NCBI GenBank assembly: GCA_964521285.1
Contig: CAZFQS010000001.1
Span: forward strand, 186,001 to 250,000
Direction of reading: 5' to 3'
Origin: G020354785 sp964521285
GTDB taxonomy: Bacteria > Bacteroidota > Bacteroidia > Bacteroidales > UBA10428
Length of the DNA stretch: 64,000 nt
Positions 15,497-24,492 of this stretch are shown here, piece after piece (positions within the stretch are counted from its first letter, which is position 1; each line of letters starts with the position of its first letter). A model generated the notes under the pieces. It was given only the letters and a program-made list of their open reading frames with translations, ran no database searches and was not told the origin of the DNA. Position numbers and translations under genes: made by a program.

Positions 15497-17383
15497 TTAT
15501 ATACCTTTTAATTGTTTATCAAGAAATTCAAGTATCCTGCCATATCCTTCAATCTCATTTTCTTTTTTAACAAATCCATGGCCTTCATCTTCAAAAAGGA
15601 CATATTCAACATAAACTCCGTTTTTTCTTGCTGCTGCTACTATCTCATCCGACTCAACCTGTAATACTCTGGGATCGTTGGCTCCCTGAAGTACAATAAA
15701 TGGTTTTACGATTTTATCCGCATGAAAAAGCGGTGAAATGCGGTAAAGTCTTGCCGAGTCTTCCACAGGATCTCCCATTTCTTCGTAGAGAGCTTTTTTA
15801 AATGCTTCCCACCAGGGCGGAATACTTTTTAATGTCCGTATCCAGTTAGTAACGCCAAATACATTTACTCCAACCTCAAATTCTTCCGGATGCAGAGTAA
15901 GTGCAGCCATTACCATAAAGCCTCCAAAAGACCCGCCAATAATACCAATCTTTGTTGTATCAACATAACCTGTTGATGCAAGGAAATCTTTTGCCTTAAT
16001 ACAATCCATAAGGTCTCCTTCCCCATGGTTTTTATTGTCCATCTTATAAAATGTCTTTCCGTAACCGCTGCTTCCCCTGTTGTTTACTGCCAGTAATACA
16101 TACCCGTGGTTTACCAGAAACTGAATTACTGAAAAATATGAGAGGCGGGACTGACCGCCAGGTCCTCCATGCACCCATACCAGTGCAGGGGCAATACTGT
16201 CTTTTGATGCCTGATGAGGTTTATAAAGCACGGCAGGTATCTCTAATCCGTCAAAAGATTTGTAACGTATAACTTCGCCATCAACCAAATCATCACGATT
16301 AATCTCAGAATTGAGTGAATTAGTCAGCCTTTTAACATCATCCTTACTAAAATCGTATATGTATAAATCTCTCGGACTTTTAGAGCTGCCAATCCAGAAT
16401 GTCATTAGCTCTTCACTCTTTGAAATATTAACAGAACTGATATCTCCCTGTTCAACCTTTGGAAATTTAATCTCTTTATTCTTCTTTGTATCAAAGACTT
16501 TTATTACAGTTTTTGCATCTTCATTTATTCCAACAACCCGGTACTTACCATTGTATGTGAGATATGTATACCATATATCCCAGTCATATTCAAGTATTTT
16601 CTCCTTTTCTCCGCTTTCAATATCATATTTCATAAGGTACATAAATTCACTGCCTTCATTTGTCAGGTAAAATAAAGTTTTACTATCAAGACTGAACCCG
16701 GAAGAATAATACTGAACATCACCAGTATGTGGTGAAATGTGTTTTAAAATGTCTTCTTCCCTCTCCCATAGATACATTTCATTATTATCAGTAGTAATAG
16801 GTTTTGTAAATACCACATACTTCTCATTACGGCTGATATCGTTAAAGTTATAACCGCTATCATTCTGATAAATCATCTGAGCTTCAAAGTTTTCAATATC
16901 CATTTCATATACATCCATAAAACGCCTGTCTCTTTCATTGGAGCCATATAAAAAACTCTCTTTATCAAAATTCCATGTGTAAAATGTGGAGCGTGCTCCA
17001 ACCGCAGGTGTTATATCTTTAACCGTTCCGTCGGTTTCCCTGAGAAAAATATGATATATCTCATCACCGTTATTATCGCTATGATAAACTAACCGGTCAT
17101 CTTTAGGGAAAAATGAAATAGCAAAAACTGAATTACTGTCAGACTCCGTTAAGGGTACAAGGTCTCCGCCTTCTACCGGCATTTCACAAGCATTATAGAT
17201 CCCTGTTTCATTACTTGATATTAACAACCGCTTTTCATCATAGGAAAAGGATCCTCCAAAATAATTTATATTGTCCATAAACTGTTTAATTGTGTACTGT
17301 TGAACAGTTTTTACTGCTTTGTCCGAAGTGCAGCATGCCAGAACAAAACAAACAGTAACTGAAATGATAATTATTTTTTTCAT
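15497..17383 (-). CDS. S9 family prolyl oligopeptidase-like lipoprotein
   Basis: The 628-residue protein starts with a lipoprotein signal (FVLACC at about 14-19). Residues 30-370 form a beta-propeller of repeated WD-like blades ('KDDRLVYHSDNNGDEIYHIF', 'DSKTLFYLTNEGSEFMYL'), and residues 375-628 an alpha/beta-hydrolase of peptidase family S9. The catalytic triad is visible as Ser485 (GGSFGG), Asp570 (GANDPRV) and His602 (DEGHGF), so the enzyme looks active. The upstream 'WVHGGPGGQSR' is the oxyanion-loop region. S9 enzymes hydrolyse peptides after proline or as acylaminoacyl peptidases; here it would be anchored in the cell envelope. It is convergent with the DUF434 gene, with a 227-base intergenic stretch upstream. 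Confidence 0.93.
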   Translation of the reverse strand: MKKIIIISVTVCFVLACCTSDKAVKTVQQYTIKQFMDNINYFGGSFSYDEKRLLISSNETGIYNACEMPVEGGDLVPLTESDSNSVFAISFFPKDDRLVYHSDNNGDEIYHIFLRETDGTVKDITPAVGARSTFYTWNFDKESFLYGSNERDRRFMDVYEMDIENFEAQMIYQNDSGYNFNDISRNEKYVVFTKPITTDNNEMYLWEREEDILKHISPHTGDVQYYSSGFSLDSKTLFYLTNEGSEFMYLMKYDIESGEKEKILEYDWDIWYTYLTYNGKYRVVGINEDAKTVIKVFDTKKNKEIKFPKVEQGDISSVNISKSEELMTFWIGSSKSPRDLYIYDFSKDDVKRLTNSLNSEINRDDLVDGEVIRYKSFDGLEIPAVLYKPHQASKDSIAPALVWVHGGPGGQSRLSYFSVIQFLVNHGYVLLAVNNRGSSGYGKTFYKMDNKNHGEGDLMDCIKAKDFLASTGYVDTTKIGIIGGSFGGFMVMAALTLHPEEFEVGVNVFGVTNWIRTLKSIPPWWEAFKKALYEEMGDPVEDSARLYRISPLFHADKIVKPFIVLQGANDPRVLQVESDEIVAAARKNGVYVEYVLFEDEGHGFVKKENEIEGYGRILEFLDKQLKGI

Positions 17384-17546
17384 TTGATTATTATTTGATG
17401 ATAATTTTTAAACGTGAAGGACTAATAATAATTGCTTTTGTTCTAACGGTTAAAAAATTAAATTTAAAACAATATTACATGTCACCAAAGGATATCCGGT
17501 ATTTTATTTAATTAAATTAATATCCTGAATACCGTTAATAAAATGG

Positions 17547-17580
17547 TTTTGAAATAATAGGGGAAATTTGTATATTTTAG
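17547..17580 (+). promoter_or_regulatory. Predicted Bacteroidota promoter of the small membrane protein gene
   Basis: TTTTG at 17547-17551 is followed, after 19 bases, by TATATTTT at 17571-17578, close to the Bacteroidota -33 (TTTG) and -7 (TAnnTTTG) boxes with the usual spacing. The gene starts at 17611, giving a leader of about 25 bases. Confidence 0.5.
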
Positions 17581-17610
17581 AATATATTTTTTAATCTAAA
17601 ACTAAGAAAA

Positions 17611-17826
17611 ATGAAATCATTAAAAGCAATTGCATGGATATCAGGTGTAATAGCCGGAATTATTATGCTACTTGGTGTTATTGATTTCTTCTTTGGCTGG
17701 CAATTATTTAAAGTGGTAAAAGCAGTGAATTATTTTCACACAGCAAATAGCTTCCTTTTATTGGCTATATGTTGCACCGTTTACTACCATACATGCGTAT
17801 GCTGTAAAGAAGAGAAAAAAGAATAA
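17611..17826 (+). CDS. Small two-helix membrane protein
   Basis: This 71-residue protein has two predicted membrane helices ('ISGVIAGIIMLLGVIDFFFG', about 9-28, and 'NSFLLLAICCTVYYHTCVCC', about 46-65) and a charged tail EEKKE. It is cysteine rich at the end of the second helix (CC...C.CC), which could bind metal or be modified, but no family motif is certain. Support for coding is a good predicted promoter, a sensible membrane topology and isolation between two minus-strand genes. Function unknown; the length and shape resemble small Bacteroidota membrane proteins annotated as hypothetical. Confidence 0.7.
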   Translation: MKSLKAIAWISGVIAGIIMLLGVIDFFFGWQLFKVVKAVNYFHTANSFLLLAICCTVYYHTCVCCKEEKKE

Positions 17827-17848
17827 AAATTATCAAGGTAAAGATATT

Positions 17849-18742
17849 CTACTGGCTGGCAGGTTCAGACTGGCTTTTTGTTATACTAACAGGTATGATT
17901 GTTCCATCAGGATTATAGTATAACTTTGCCATACAAACTCTTCTTTCATAAGGACTTGGGCCCTGTACATGATAAAAAATATACCACTGGTCGCTGAATT
18001 TTACTATTGAATGATGAATGTTTCTTGACCGGTTATCCATTATTATACCTTTATATTCAAACGGACCGTATGGTGATTTGCCAGTGCTGTATTCAAGCAG
18101 GTTAGCTACTTTATCTCCCTTGTAGGAGGCATAAGTCAGATAATACAGACTGTCGGTTTTATGCACCCATATTCCTTCGTGAAAATTTTCAACTTCCAGT
18201 TTTACGATATCCCCGTTACGTGTTACCATATCATCTTTCAGTTTTACCACCCTTAATGAATTCTGCCCGAAGTACAGATATACCTGTTCATCATCATCAA
18301 TAAATATGGCAGGATCAATAACCCTTGTTTCGCTCTCATTTTTTTCAATTAATGGTTTTCCCAGAGCATCCTTAAAAGGTCCTTCCGGTTTATCACTTAC
18401 TGCTACACCAATTTGATCTTCAGCTGGGAAATAAAAGTAATATTTATCATTTCTCTTTATGCAATCCGGGGCCCATGCCCATTTTTTAGCCCAGGAAATG
18501 TCATTTAAATTAAATATTACTCCGTGATCTGTCCAGTTAACAAGATCAGCTGATGAAAAACAGTGCCAGTCGACCATGTCCCAGTATTCACTGCCGGCCA
18601 TATCATGAGAAGGATAAATCCAGATCTTTCCGTCCCATACATGTGCCGAAGGATCAGCTTGAAAGTCAGGTAAAATTTGCTTTTGCGAATAAGCTACGGT
18701 AGTAATGAAAAGCACTATCAGAAACAATTTCATAATTTTCAT
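17849..18742 (-). CDS. Glycoside hydrolase family 43
   Basis: The 297-residue protein has a signal peptide (1-19, ending AYSQ) and a single five-bladed beta-propeller GH43 domain covering the rest. The three GH43 acidic residues can be located: Asp30 (QADPSAHVWDG, base), Asp143 (RVIDPAIF, pKa modulator) and Glu189 (NFHEGIWV, acid). 'WAPDCIKRNDKYYFYF' is another family motif. GH43 enzymes are beta-xylosidases or alpha-L-arabinofuranosidases acting with inversion; the subfamily, and so substrate, cannot be fixed from sequence alone. It is the last gene of a minus-strand series after GH10 xylanase and an SGNH esterase, so xylan or arabinoxylan side-chain cleavage is the natural inference. There is no C-terminal secretion tail. 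Confidence 0.92.
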   Translation of the reverse strand: MKIMKLFLIVLFITTVAYSQKQILPDFQADPSAHVWDGKIWIYPSHDMAGSEYWDMVDWHCFSSADLVNWTDHGVIFNLNDISWAKKWAWAPDCIKRNDKYYFYFPAEDQIGVAVSDKPEGPFKDALGKPLIEKNESETRVIDPAIFIDDDEQVYLYFGQNSLRVVKLKDDMVTRNGDIVKLEVENFHEGIWVHKTDSLYYLTYASYKGDKVANLLEYSTGKSPYGPFEYKGIIMDNRSRNIHHSIVKFSDQWYIFYHVQGPSPYERRVCMAKLYYNPDGTIIPVSITKSQSEPASQ

Positions 18743-18803
18743 AAGAGAATATTTGATATTTAATTGTCATTAATACTATTAATTGAATTTTAGTAAAATA
18801 CTA

Positions 18804-20885
18804 TTAATTTAAAATTATCTTATTAGTATAAACTTCTTGTCCTGTATGAAGTTTAATGATATAAATCCCTTTATTACTTATAATATCCCTTGCATGAAAA
18901 TTAAAATCATAGGTTCCCTGATTTAGTATTCCACTTATCAGATTAGCTGTCCTTTTGCCTTCTAATGAATAAATACTGAGATTAACAGCCTGTTCCGATA
19001 ACAGGTAGAATTTCACATTTATAAAGTTTTTTGCAGGATTGGGATAACATAAAAAGTTAATTTCATGATCATAGGTTGTTTCAATATTTGTATAGTTGTC
19101 AATTGCCACAATTGTCACTGAATCTTTAGTACTATCAGTTATACTGTCGTTTACTACAAGTCCGATTACATATACTCCTTCATCATCGGCGCGGAACCGG
19201 GCACTGGGAGTGTCCTTATCCGTGAGGATAGATCTGCTGCCATCGGGCATGGAAATAATACTCCAGTTATAAGAAAGGGGATCTCCGTCCTCATCAATAC
19301 TAGAGCTGCCATCAAGAGCAACAAACTCCTTTGTAGCTATATATTTATCTGTACCGGCATTTGCAACAGGAGCTCTATTTGATTCTTTAACATTTATTAT
19401 TTTAGCACTTATTATACTATTATATATACCATCATTTACTGTAAGGCCTATTTTGTATTGACCTTGTACATCAGGTGTTATTTCAGTAATTATGCCTGAA
19501 TAGTCTCCAATTTCAGCCAGGCTGCCATCCGGCTTTGCAATGACCGACCACTTATAGGATACTATTGAATCATTATCAGGATCATAACTTGTACTACCGT
19601 TTAGCTCAACAGCAGTGCCGATAATGACTTTACGGTTTTCGCCGGCTTTTGCTATTGGTGCAGCTGTCAGCCAGTTGCCGGCCTTTAAGATATTTAACAA
19701 CTCAAAATAATGATCATTCGTACCTGTTGAATTAGCTTCAATAACCTTTATATGCAGGCTGTGCTGACCATCAGGCAGATTTTCTTCTATTAGTGCAAAG
19801 ACCGTTGCCGGCCCCCAGGTCTCTGTCCAATAGGCATCAAGGCTTTTATGATCCATATCGTCAATCCATACTTCAACCCTCCCCCGATTCGTGGTATTAT
19901 GCCTTGAATAAAGGACAGAAATAGCATTGCCGTCAACAATAAAGCTCATTTCAGCACCCACATCACCTGCATGCCACCTTAGCGGTGTAATAACCCACCC
20001 GCTATTTATTTCAGATACTATTGCTGATGTCTTATACCTGTAAGTATGAGCATAGGTATCAGTTATCAGGGGAGCAGGCAATACAGTATCTGTTTGTGGT
20101 AAATCCTGATCATCAGGCAGGACATCGTATATCCCTGTCAGTTCATCTATCAGAAAATCTGCCATGTATTGCATCCCCAAATCGTTTGGGTGTAACCCAT
20201 CAACATAAATATCCCCCAGATCTATGCCATCTGATGCTACGGCAGTATCAATCATATCAGCAAAACTCACCATAGGAACATTATAATGTTCTCCAATAAG
20301 TTTATGACTCGACTGTGCAGAAGTGCCGTTCTGCTGTTTCAGCAACAGCATCATTACTCCAGGCAGGCTGTCGGCTTGCAGGATCTGCCTGATTAGTCCC
20401 TCCGTCATCTTTTCAGCGTACTGGCCAGCAGCATCATTTACAGAAAATTCAACTATAATAAAATCGGGATCATAATCCAGCACATCTTCACTGATCCTGT
20501 GTGCACCAATATCAGAACCTGTGCCTCCTATGCCTGCATTTATAAAACCAACATTACTCCCGGGGAAAGTAACAACCCACCATTCTTTCATAATATTTGC
20601 CCATCTTTTGTTTTCGCCCGACGCAAGAGACCCTGCAGTGACAGAACCTCCTATTACAGCTATAGTAATATCCTCGCCCCTCCTTGCTTTTGCCATGGCA
20701 TGAAATATCCTGGTTGTATCATATGCTGATACAGCAGCCAAAGTATTATTTGAAGAAACAATATCTGAACATATAAGTATAAAAAGAAATAGCATTTTTA
20801 ACATATGTAATTGAAACAATATTCTGCCTCTCATATAACAAAATTTAAAAAACCTAATTATTACTAATAATAGTGATTCAAACAT
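18804..20885 (-). CDS. Secreted SGNH-hydrolase (probable carbohydrate esterase) with PKD-like domains and T9SS tail
   Basis: The 693-residue product is modular. After a signal peptide comes an SGNH/GDSL esterase (about 60-250) with block I GGSVTAG (nucleophile Ser), the NDAAG block III and the block V D-G-L-H-P-N with its catalytic Asp/His. Next is a jelly-roll-like domain (about 265-405, 'GRVEVWIDDM', 'LPDGQHSLHIKV'), then two PKD-like domains ('PIAKAGENRKVIIGTAVELN', 'PVANAGTDKYIATKEFVALD', each followed by G-S-x-S-x-D) and a T9SS type A tail (FLCYPNPAKNFINV to IILN). It is probably an acetyl-xylan or similar deacetylase, by context with GH10 and GH43. The first ATG (20885) is used; the ATG at 20804 gives a cleaner signal peptide and is a real alternative. 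GH10 lies five bases upstream. Confidence 0.88.
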   Translation of the reverse strand: MFESLLLVIIRFFKFCYMRGRILFQLHMLKMLFLFILICSDIVSSNNTLAAVSAYDTTRIFHAMAKARRGEDITIAVIGGSVTAGSLASGENKRWANIMKEWWVVTFPGSNVGFINAGIGGTGSDIGAHRISEDVLDYDPDFIIVEFSVNDAAGQYAEKMTEGLIRQILQADSLPGVMMLLLKQQNGTSAQSSHKLIGEHYNVPMVSFADMIDTAVASDGIDLGDIYVDGLHPNDLGMQYMADFLIDELTGIYDVLPDDQDLPQTDTVLPAPLITDTYAHTYRYKTSAIVSEINSGWVITPLRWHAGDVGAEMSFIVDGNAISVLYSRHNTTNRGRVEVWIDDMDHKSLDAYWTETWGPATVFALIEENLPDGQHSLHIKVIEANSTGTNDHYFELLNILKAGNWLTAAPIAKAGENRKVIIGTAVELNGSTSYDPDNDSIVSYKWSVIAKPDGSLAEIGDYSGIITEITPDVQGQYKIGLTVNDGIYNSIISAKIINVKESNRAPVANAGTDKYIATKEFVALDGSSSIDEDGDPLSYNWSIISMPDGSRSILTDKDTPSARFRADDEGVYVIGLVVNDSITDSTKDSVTIVAIDNYTNIETTYDHEINFLCYPNPAKNFINVKFYLLSEQAVNLSIYSLEGKRTANLISGILNQGTYDFNFHARDIISNKGIYIIKLHTGQEVYTNKIILN

Positions 20886-20890
20886 ATTTA

Positions 20891-22132
20891 TTATTCAAAA
20901 GTTACCCGTATGGATTTATCTTTTTTACTGAGAGTAACTTCCTGTGTCTCGCTATTTGAGGTTATTAAATAATCACCATAGAATGCATGTGCTTTGAAAG
21001 TCCCTTTTTCATCAGCTTTACCTTTCACCTGGGTCCACCACTTTTTAAAAACAAGATCACGGTAAGCTAAAGCCTGTGGTGTAGGAGTCCAGTCCAATTT
21101 CCACATGGCTGCATGCGGCTTCCAGTGTGCTCCCTCCCAAAAACCCCACATTAAGATAGCCTCAATTGCAGGGTGTGCAAAATATATCGGCAAAAGTCTA
21201 TTAAGTTCCTGAACCCGGGTTTCCTCATCATCATATTCAAAAAGACATTCAGTGATTTTTATAGGCAGGTTGAATTTTGCCAGCCTGTCGAGAGTCTTCT
21301 GAACATGTTGGGCCGGGGTAATTGTCTGGAAGTCGTGTGCACGGTGCGCCTGGCATCCAATACCCTTAATGGGAACCCCGTTTGCAAGAAGATTTTCAAT
21401 CTGGATTATGCAAGCGTCGTCATTGTAACCTGCATCAAGAATGCCATAATCATTTACATATAGCGTAACATCAGGATTGCCCGCTTTTGCCGCCCAGGCC
21501 ATTTCATTAATAACACCGTAGCCCAGTCGCCGGCGGAAAAAGTCTCCGTGAATCATTTCATTGTTAAGGTCAAACTCATCGATGCGGCCTTTAAAATGTT
21601 TTGTTACGTCTACAGCCCGGCGGGTAACTGCTCCGCGGAGTTCGTCATTATCAAGCTCCCTTAACCAGGGCATAATGTATTTATCTTTTGCCCAGAATAT
21701 ACAGTGCCCCCTCATTGGCATGCTTAGTCCATGGCAGAGCTCCCATATTCTGTCAGCTTCAGTATAATCAATAACATTATACTCCTTTTCACAGTCATAC
21801 CATTTAAGAGCATCTTCGTGCACAGCGTAGTTAAAATTTTCAGCAAGAACCTTCAAGAATTTTTCCCTGTCTTCCCCTGACATTGCATTCTCGTTCATTT
21901 CCGCAAGCTTATTTGTAATTGCAGTGCCGAATAAAAACTCGTGACGTACCTGCCGAATTTCAACTTCGGCGCCCGGACTAGTCTTCACAATTATATCGCC
22001 CATCCTGATTTCAGAAATTCGGGCATCTATGGCTGCTGGTGTAAGTTGTGCCGAAATATCATCCTGGGCAAAACAAAAAGGTACAACAAGTAAAATTAAA
22101 ATGATAGCTGAATAAACTGACTTTGCTTTCAT
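20891..22132 (-). CDS. Glycoside hydrolase family 10 endo-xylanase
   Basis: The 413-residue protein has a signal peptide (1-23, ending FCFAQ) and a GH10 (beta/alpha)8 barrel from about 60 to 370. The retaining catalytic pair is Glu192 (DLNNEM, acid/base) and Glu295 (IKITECLFEY, nucleophile), about 100 residues apart as in the family. 'MRGHCIFWAKDKYIMPWL' matches the substrate-binding R-G-H-x-x-x-W region and 'ILMWGFWEGAHW' the barrel-end tryptophans. It cleaves internal beta-1,4 bonds of xylan outside the cytoplasm or in the periplasm. It is followed after five bases by the SGNH esterase gene and then GH43, all co-directional, consistent with a hemicellulose operon. The start of the transcript lies at or beyond the 100-N gap. 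Confidence 0.95.
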   Translation of the reverse strand: MKAKSVYSAIILILLVVPFCFAQDDISAQLTPAAIDARISEIRMGDIIVKTSPGAEVEIRQVRHEFLFGTAITNKLAEMNENAMSGEDREKFLKVLAENFNYAVHEDALKWYDCEKEYNVIDYTEADRIWELCHGLSMPMRGHCIFWAKDKYIMPWLRELDNDELRGAVTRRAVDVTKHFKGRIDEFDLNNEMIHGDFFRRRLGYGVINEMAWAAKAGNPDVTLYVNDYGILDAGYNDDACIIQIENLLANGVPIKGIGCQAHRAHDFQTITPAQHVQKTLDRLAKFNLPIKITECLFEYDDEETRVQELNRLLPIYFAHPAIEAILMWGFWEGAHWKPHAAMWKLDWTPTPQALAYRDLVFKKWWTQVKGKADEKGTFKAHAFYGDYLITSNSETQEVTLSKKDKSIRVTFE

Positions 22133-22175
22133 AATTTATGTTTCTTAATTTATATTTTAAAAATATTTATTGAAA

Positions 22176-22275
22176 NNNNNNNNNNNNNNNNNNNNNNNNN
22201 NNNNNNNNNNNNNNNNNNNNNNNNNNNNNNNNNNNNNNNNNNNNNNNNNNNNNNNNNNNNNNNNNNNNNNNNNNN
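22176..22275. other. Assembly gap (100 N)
   Basis: Exactly 100 N. This is the usual placeholder for a scaffold join of unknown real length, so the 3' end of the CotH-like gene and the 5' region of the GH10 gene may be missing sequence. Confidence 0.99.
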
Positions 22276-23639
22276 TTAACCAGCTCCTTGAAAATTAAAT
22301 GGGGCCCGTAATATTCAAATAAGGGAATATCGGTACCTGTTAATACATGATCAAACATATTAAACTGGGGTCCCAGAAAAGCCAATGAATTGTCCAGTCC
22401 GGTAGCAACTCCAAATCCTGTTTCCATATCATAGGTAATATACCGCCATTTACCCTCACTGGTTCTTGGTCGCCAGGTTGCCTCGTTGTTCCCGGGCCAA
22501 TCCCATTTAGCCAGGTAAATACTATGAATCATATAATCGATAAAATTTTCTATATCAAGTTGCTTTTTTATGTATTCATAAGCTTCACTCGTTCTTAAAT
22601 CATTACTGTGTATATATGCCGTAAGGCTATTCCAGTGAACAGCATCTCCCTCATTTACTTCGGTTATATGCTGTGTACGGTTGTCCCAGTGATACAACAA
22701 ATCAATACCAGGATTGTCAATATCTACACCGTGATGAACTTCAAAATACCAGTTGCTTTTATTGGCTTCCCTTAACTCGTGAATTCCCCAGTATTCACCA
22801 TTTATAAATAGAATGGCCGGCTGGTATGATTGCAAATCCAAATCACCTCCTTCCATTAATCTGTGAGCACAAGCATCATTAAACATAGCGCTCATTATTG
22901 TACTGCCCCATGCCCTTATGATAAATCGTTTAAATTCACCTATATCCTTCGCATGCCCATTAGTTTCCTTAAATATCGGGTAATCAATTCTGTTATCCCC
23001 GTATTCATTCCTGGCAATTACATTAAATGCCTTTTGCGGACTGGCAGGTGAAGTTCCACCCTGAATGCTCACTCCCACATTCTGGGAAAAACCGATTGTG
23101 CCATCAGCTTCAAAATAGCTTATGTGTACTTCCTTTTCCCAGTCCCTGAAATAATTGCCTGTACTGCTGTTTCCATTAACATGGTATACTCCCGGAACAT
23201 ATATGCCGGTATTATCATCAAAAAAATTATCCGGATCAGTAATAATAGATATCACAGGCAAAGAGTAGCGGGTTTTCATGCCTTCTATAACAAAATAAGT
23301 TCTGGTTACAATATCACTAGGTGTTTTACCTTCCTCAAATGAACGGAATTTTACAATATTAGCCTTAAATACATTCCCCGATGGTGGAACCCAGTCCGGC
23401 AGCCAGGGAAAAGGATCCTGATTTGTTCTTATTTCGGAATAAACATTTGGTTCAGATGTCCTGTCAGTCAGCAATAGTGTATCAGGAAATATCTCCGAAT
23501 CTACAGTAGGGTCTGTACCATCCAGAGTATACCTTACAGTGGCAAGCGCCCCCTTGGAGAGTATATAAAGTTTCTGATCACTTTCATAAAAACCTTCTTC
23601 CAGTGAAACAACTGGTATTGCAGAAACAATATAACCGGA
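22276..23639 (-). CDS. CotH-like kinase-domain protein with chitobiase-like repeat (both ends lost in gaps)
   Basis: This stretch encodes part of a CotH family protein. The upstream part carries a chitobiase/beta-hexosaminidase C-terminal-like segment (ATVRYTLDGTDPTVDSE), followed by the CotH domain: 'RYSLPVISIITDPDNFFDDN', 'VGVSIQGGTSPASPQKAF', 'INGEYWGIHELRE', 'WDWPGNNEATWRP' and 'KWRYITYDMETGFG'. CotH proteins are secreted atypical protein kinases in spore formers; in Bacteroidota they occur as secreted, often T9SS-linked proteins near polysaccharide genes. The acidic Y-D-M-E-T-G pattern includes a predicted metal-binding Asp. It is cut by the gap at 22275 and by the gap at 23640, so neither start nor stop is visible. 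It lies just upstream of the GH10 gene on the same strand. Confidence 0.85.
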
Positions 23640-23739
23640 NNNNNNNNNNNNNNNNNNNNNNNNNNNNNNNNNNNNNNNNNNNNNNNNNNNNNNNNNNNNN
23701 NNNNNNNNNNNNNNNNNNNNNNNNNNNNNNNNNNNNNNN
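23640..23739. other. Assembly gap (100 N)
   Basis: Exactly 100 N, a placeholder of unknown real length. It separates a CotH-like fragment from a metallo-beta-lactamase-fold fragment; the apparent single reading frame through it is an artefact of the N run. Confidence 0.99.
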
Positions 23740-24458
23740 CTTATTTCACTTCCTCTTTCCCTGGCCAGATGAAATCCTCCTGTTGCAAAAAGAACATCCT
23801 TATTAAACAAAACCTTTGCTTTGTTTATTATTTTTACTATACCAGGATGTGCACAACCTGTAATCAGAATCATGCCCTTTTCCGTAAGAATAATCAAAGA
23901 TTGCTCTATTATATGTGTACCAAGTTCACCGGTTGAATAAACCCCTTTACCAATCTCCATAGGTTCTCGTACATCAATTGTCTTTGCTCCGTATTTATTA
24001 ATATTTCTCTTAAAATTTTCCGGAAAGGATGCAGGCAGATATATGGTAACTCCAGGATTTATTTCAAGAAAATCAGTTAATCCTCCGACATGATCATTAT
24101 GAATATGAGAAAGCACTACCAGATCTATTTCTTCAGGATTAATATCCAATTCCTTCATGTTTGCCAATAATATTGAACCATCGCCACCTGTATCAAACAA
24201 AATAGTTTTTTCTGTCCCCTTAATAATACATGAGAAACCCCATGCAGTTTTTAATCCTTGCTTATAAGGATTATTATCATAGATAACAGTAATACTTAAA
24301 TTTTTAAGGGTCTTTAAAGAAAATTTCTCTTTGTTTTGCATAACCTGCTTATTTTTATCATCTTTATGTTTCAGGTAAATAGCTGCAGCTAATGCAGTAC
24401 CGGCGACCAAAATGGTCAAAATAATCAAAGCCAGTATTTTTATCATTTTTAACTTCAT
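23740..24458 (-). CDS. Metallo-beta-lactamase-fold hydrolase, membrane anchored (3' end lost in gap)
   Basis: The first 239 residues are visible. An N-terminal membrane helix (about 7-26) is followed by a metallo-beta-lactamase-fold domain: 'GFSCIIKGTEKTILFDTGGD', then the metal motif SHIHNDHVGG (HxHxDH, about residues 114-123), 'LITGCAHPG' with a further metal histidine, and 'FATGGFHLA'. The pattern of H-C-A-H-P-G and G-G-F-H resembles the YdcK/MptA-like and 'beta-ribofuranosylaminobenzene 5'-phosphate synthase-like' MBL subfamily, whose substrates are mostly unknown. The rest is cut by the 100-N gap at 23739. It begins at 24458 with a second ATG at 24446. The downstream CotH fragment is a different gene. 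Confidence 0.8.
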
Positions 24459-24492
24459 TTTTTTTTATTTTAAAAAATTATATAATCCTTCG

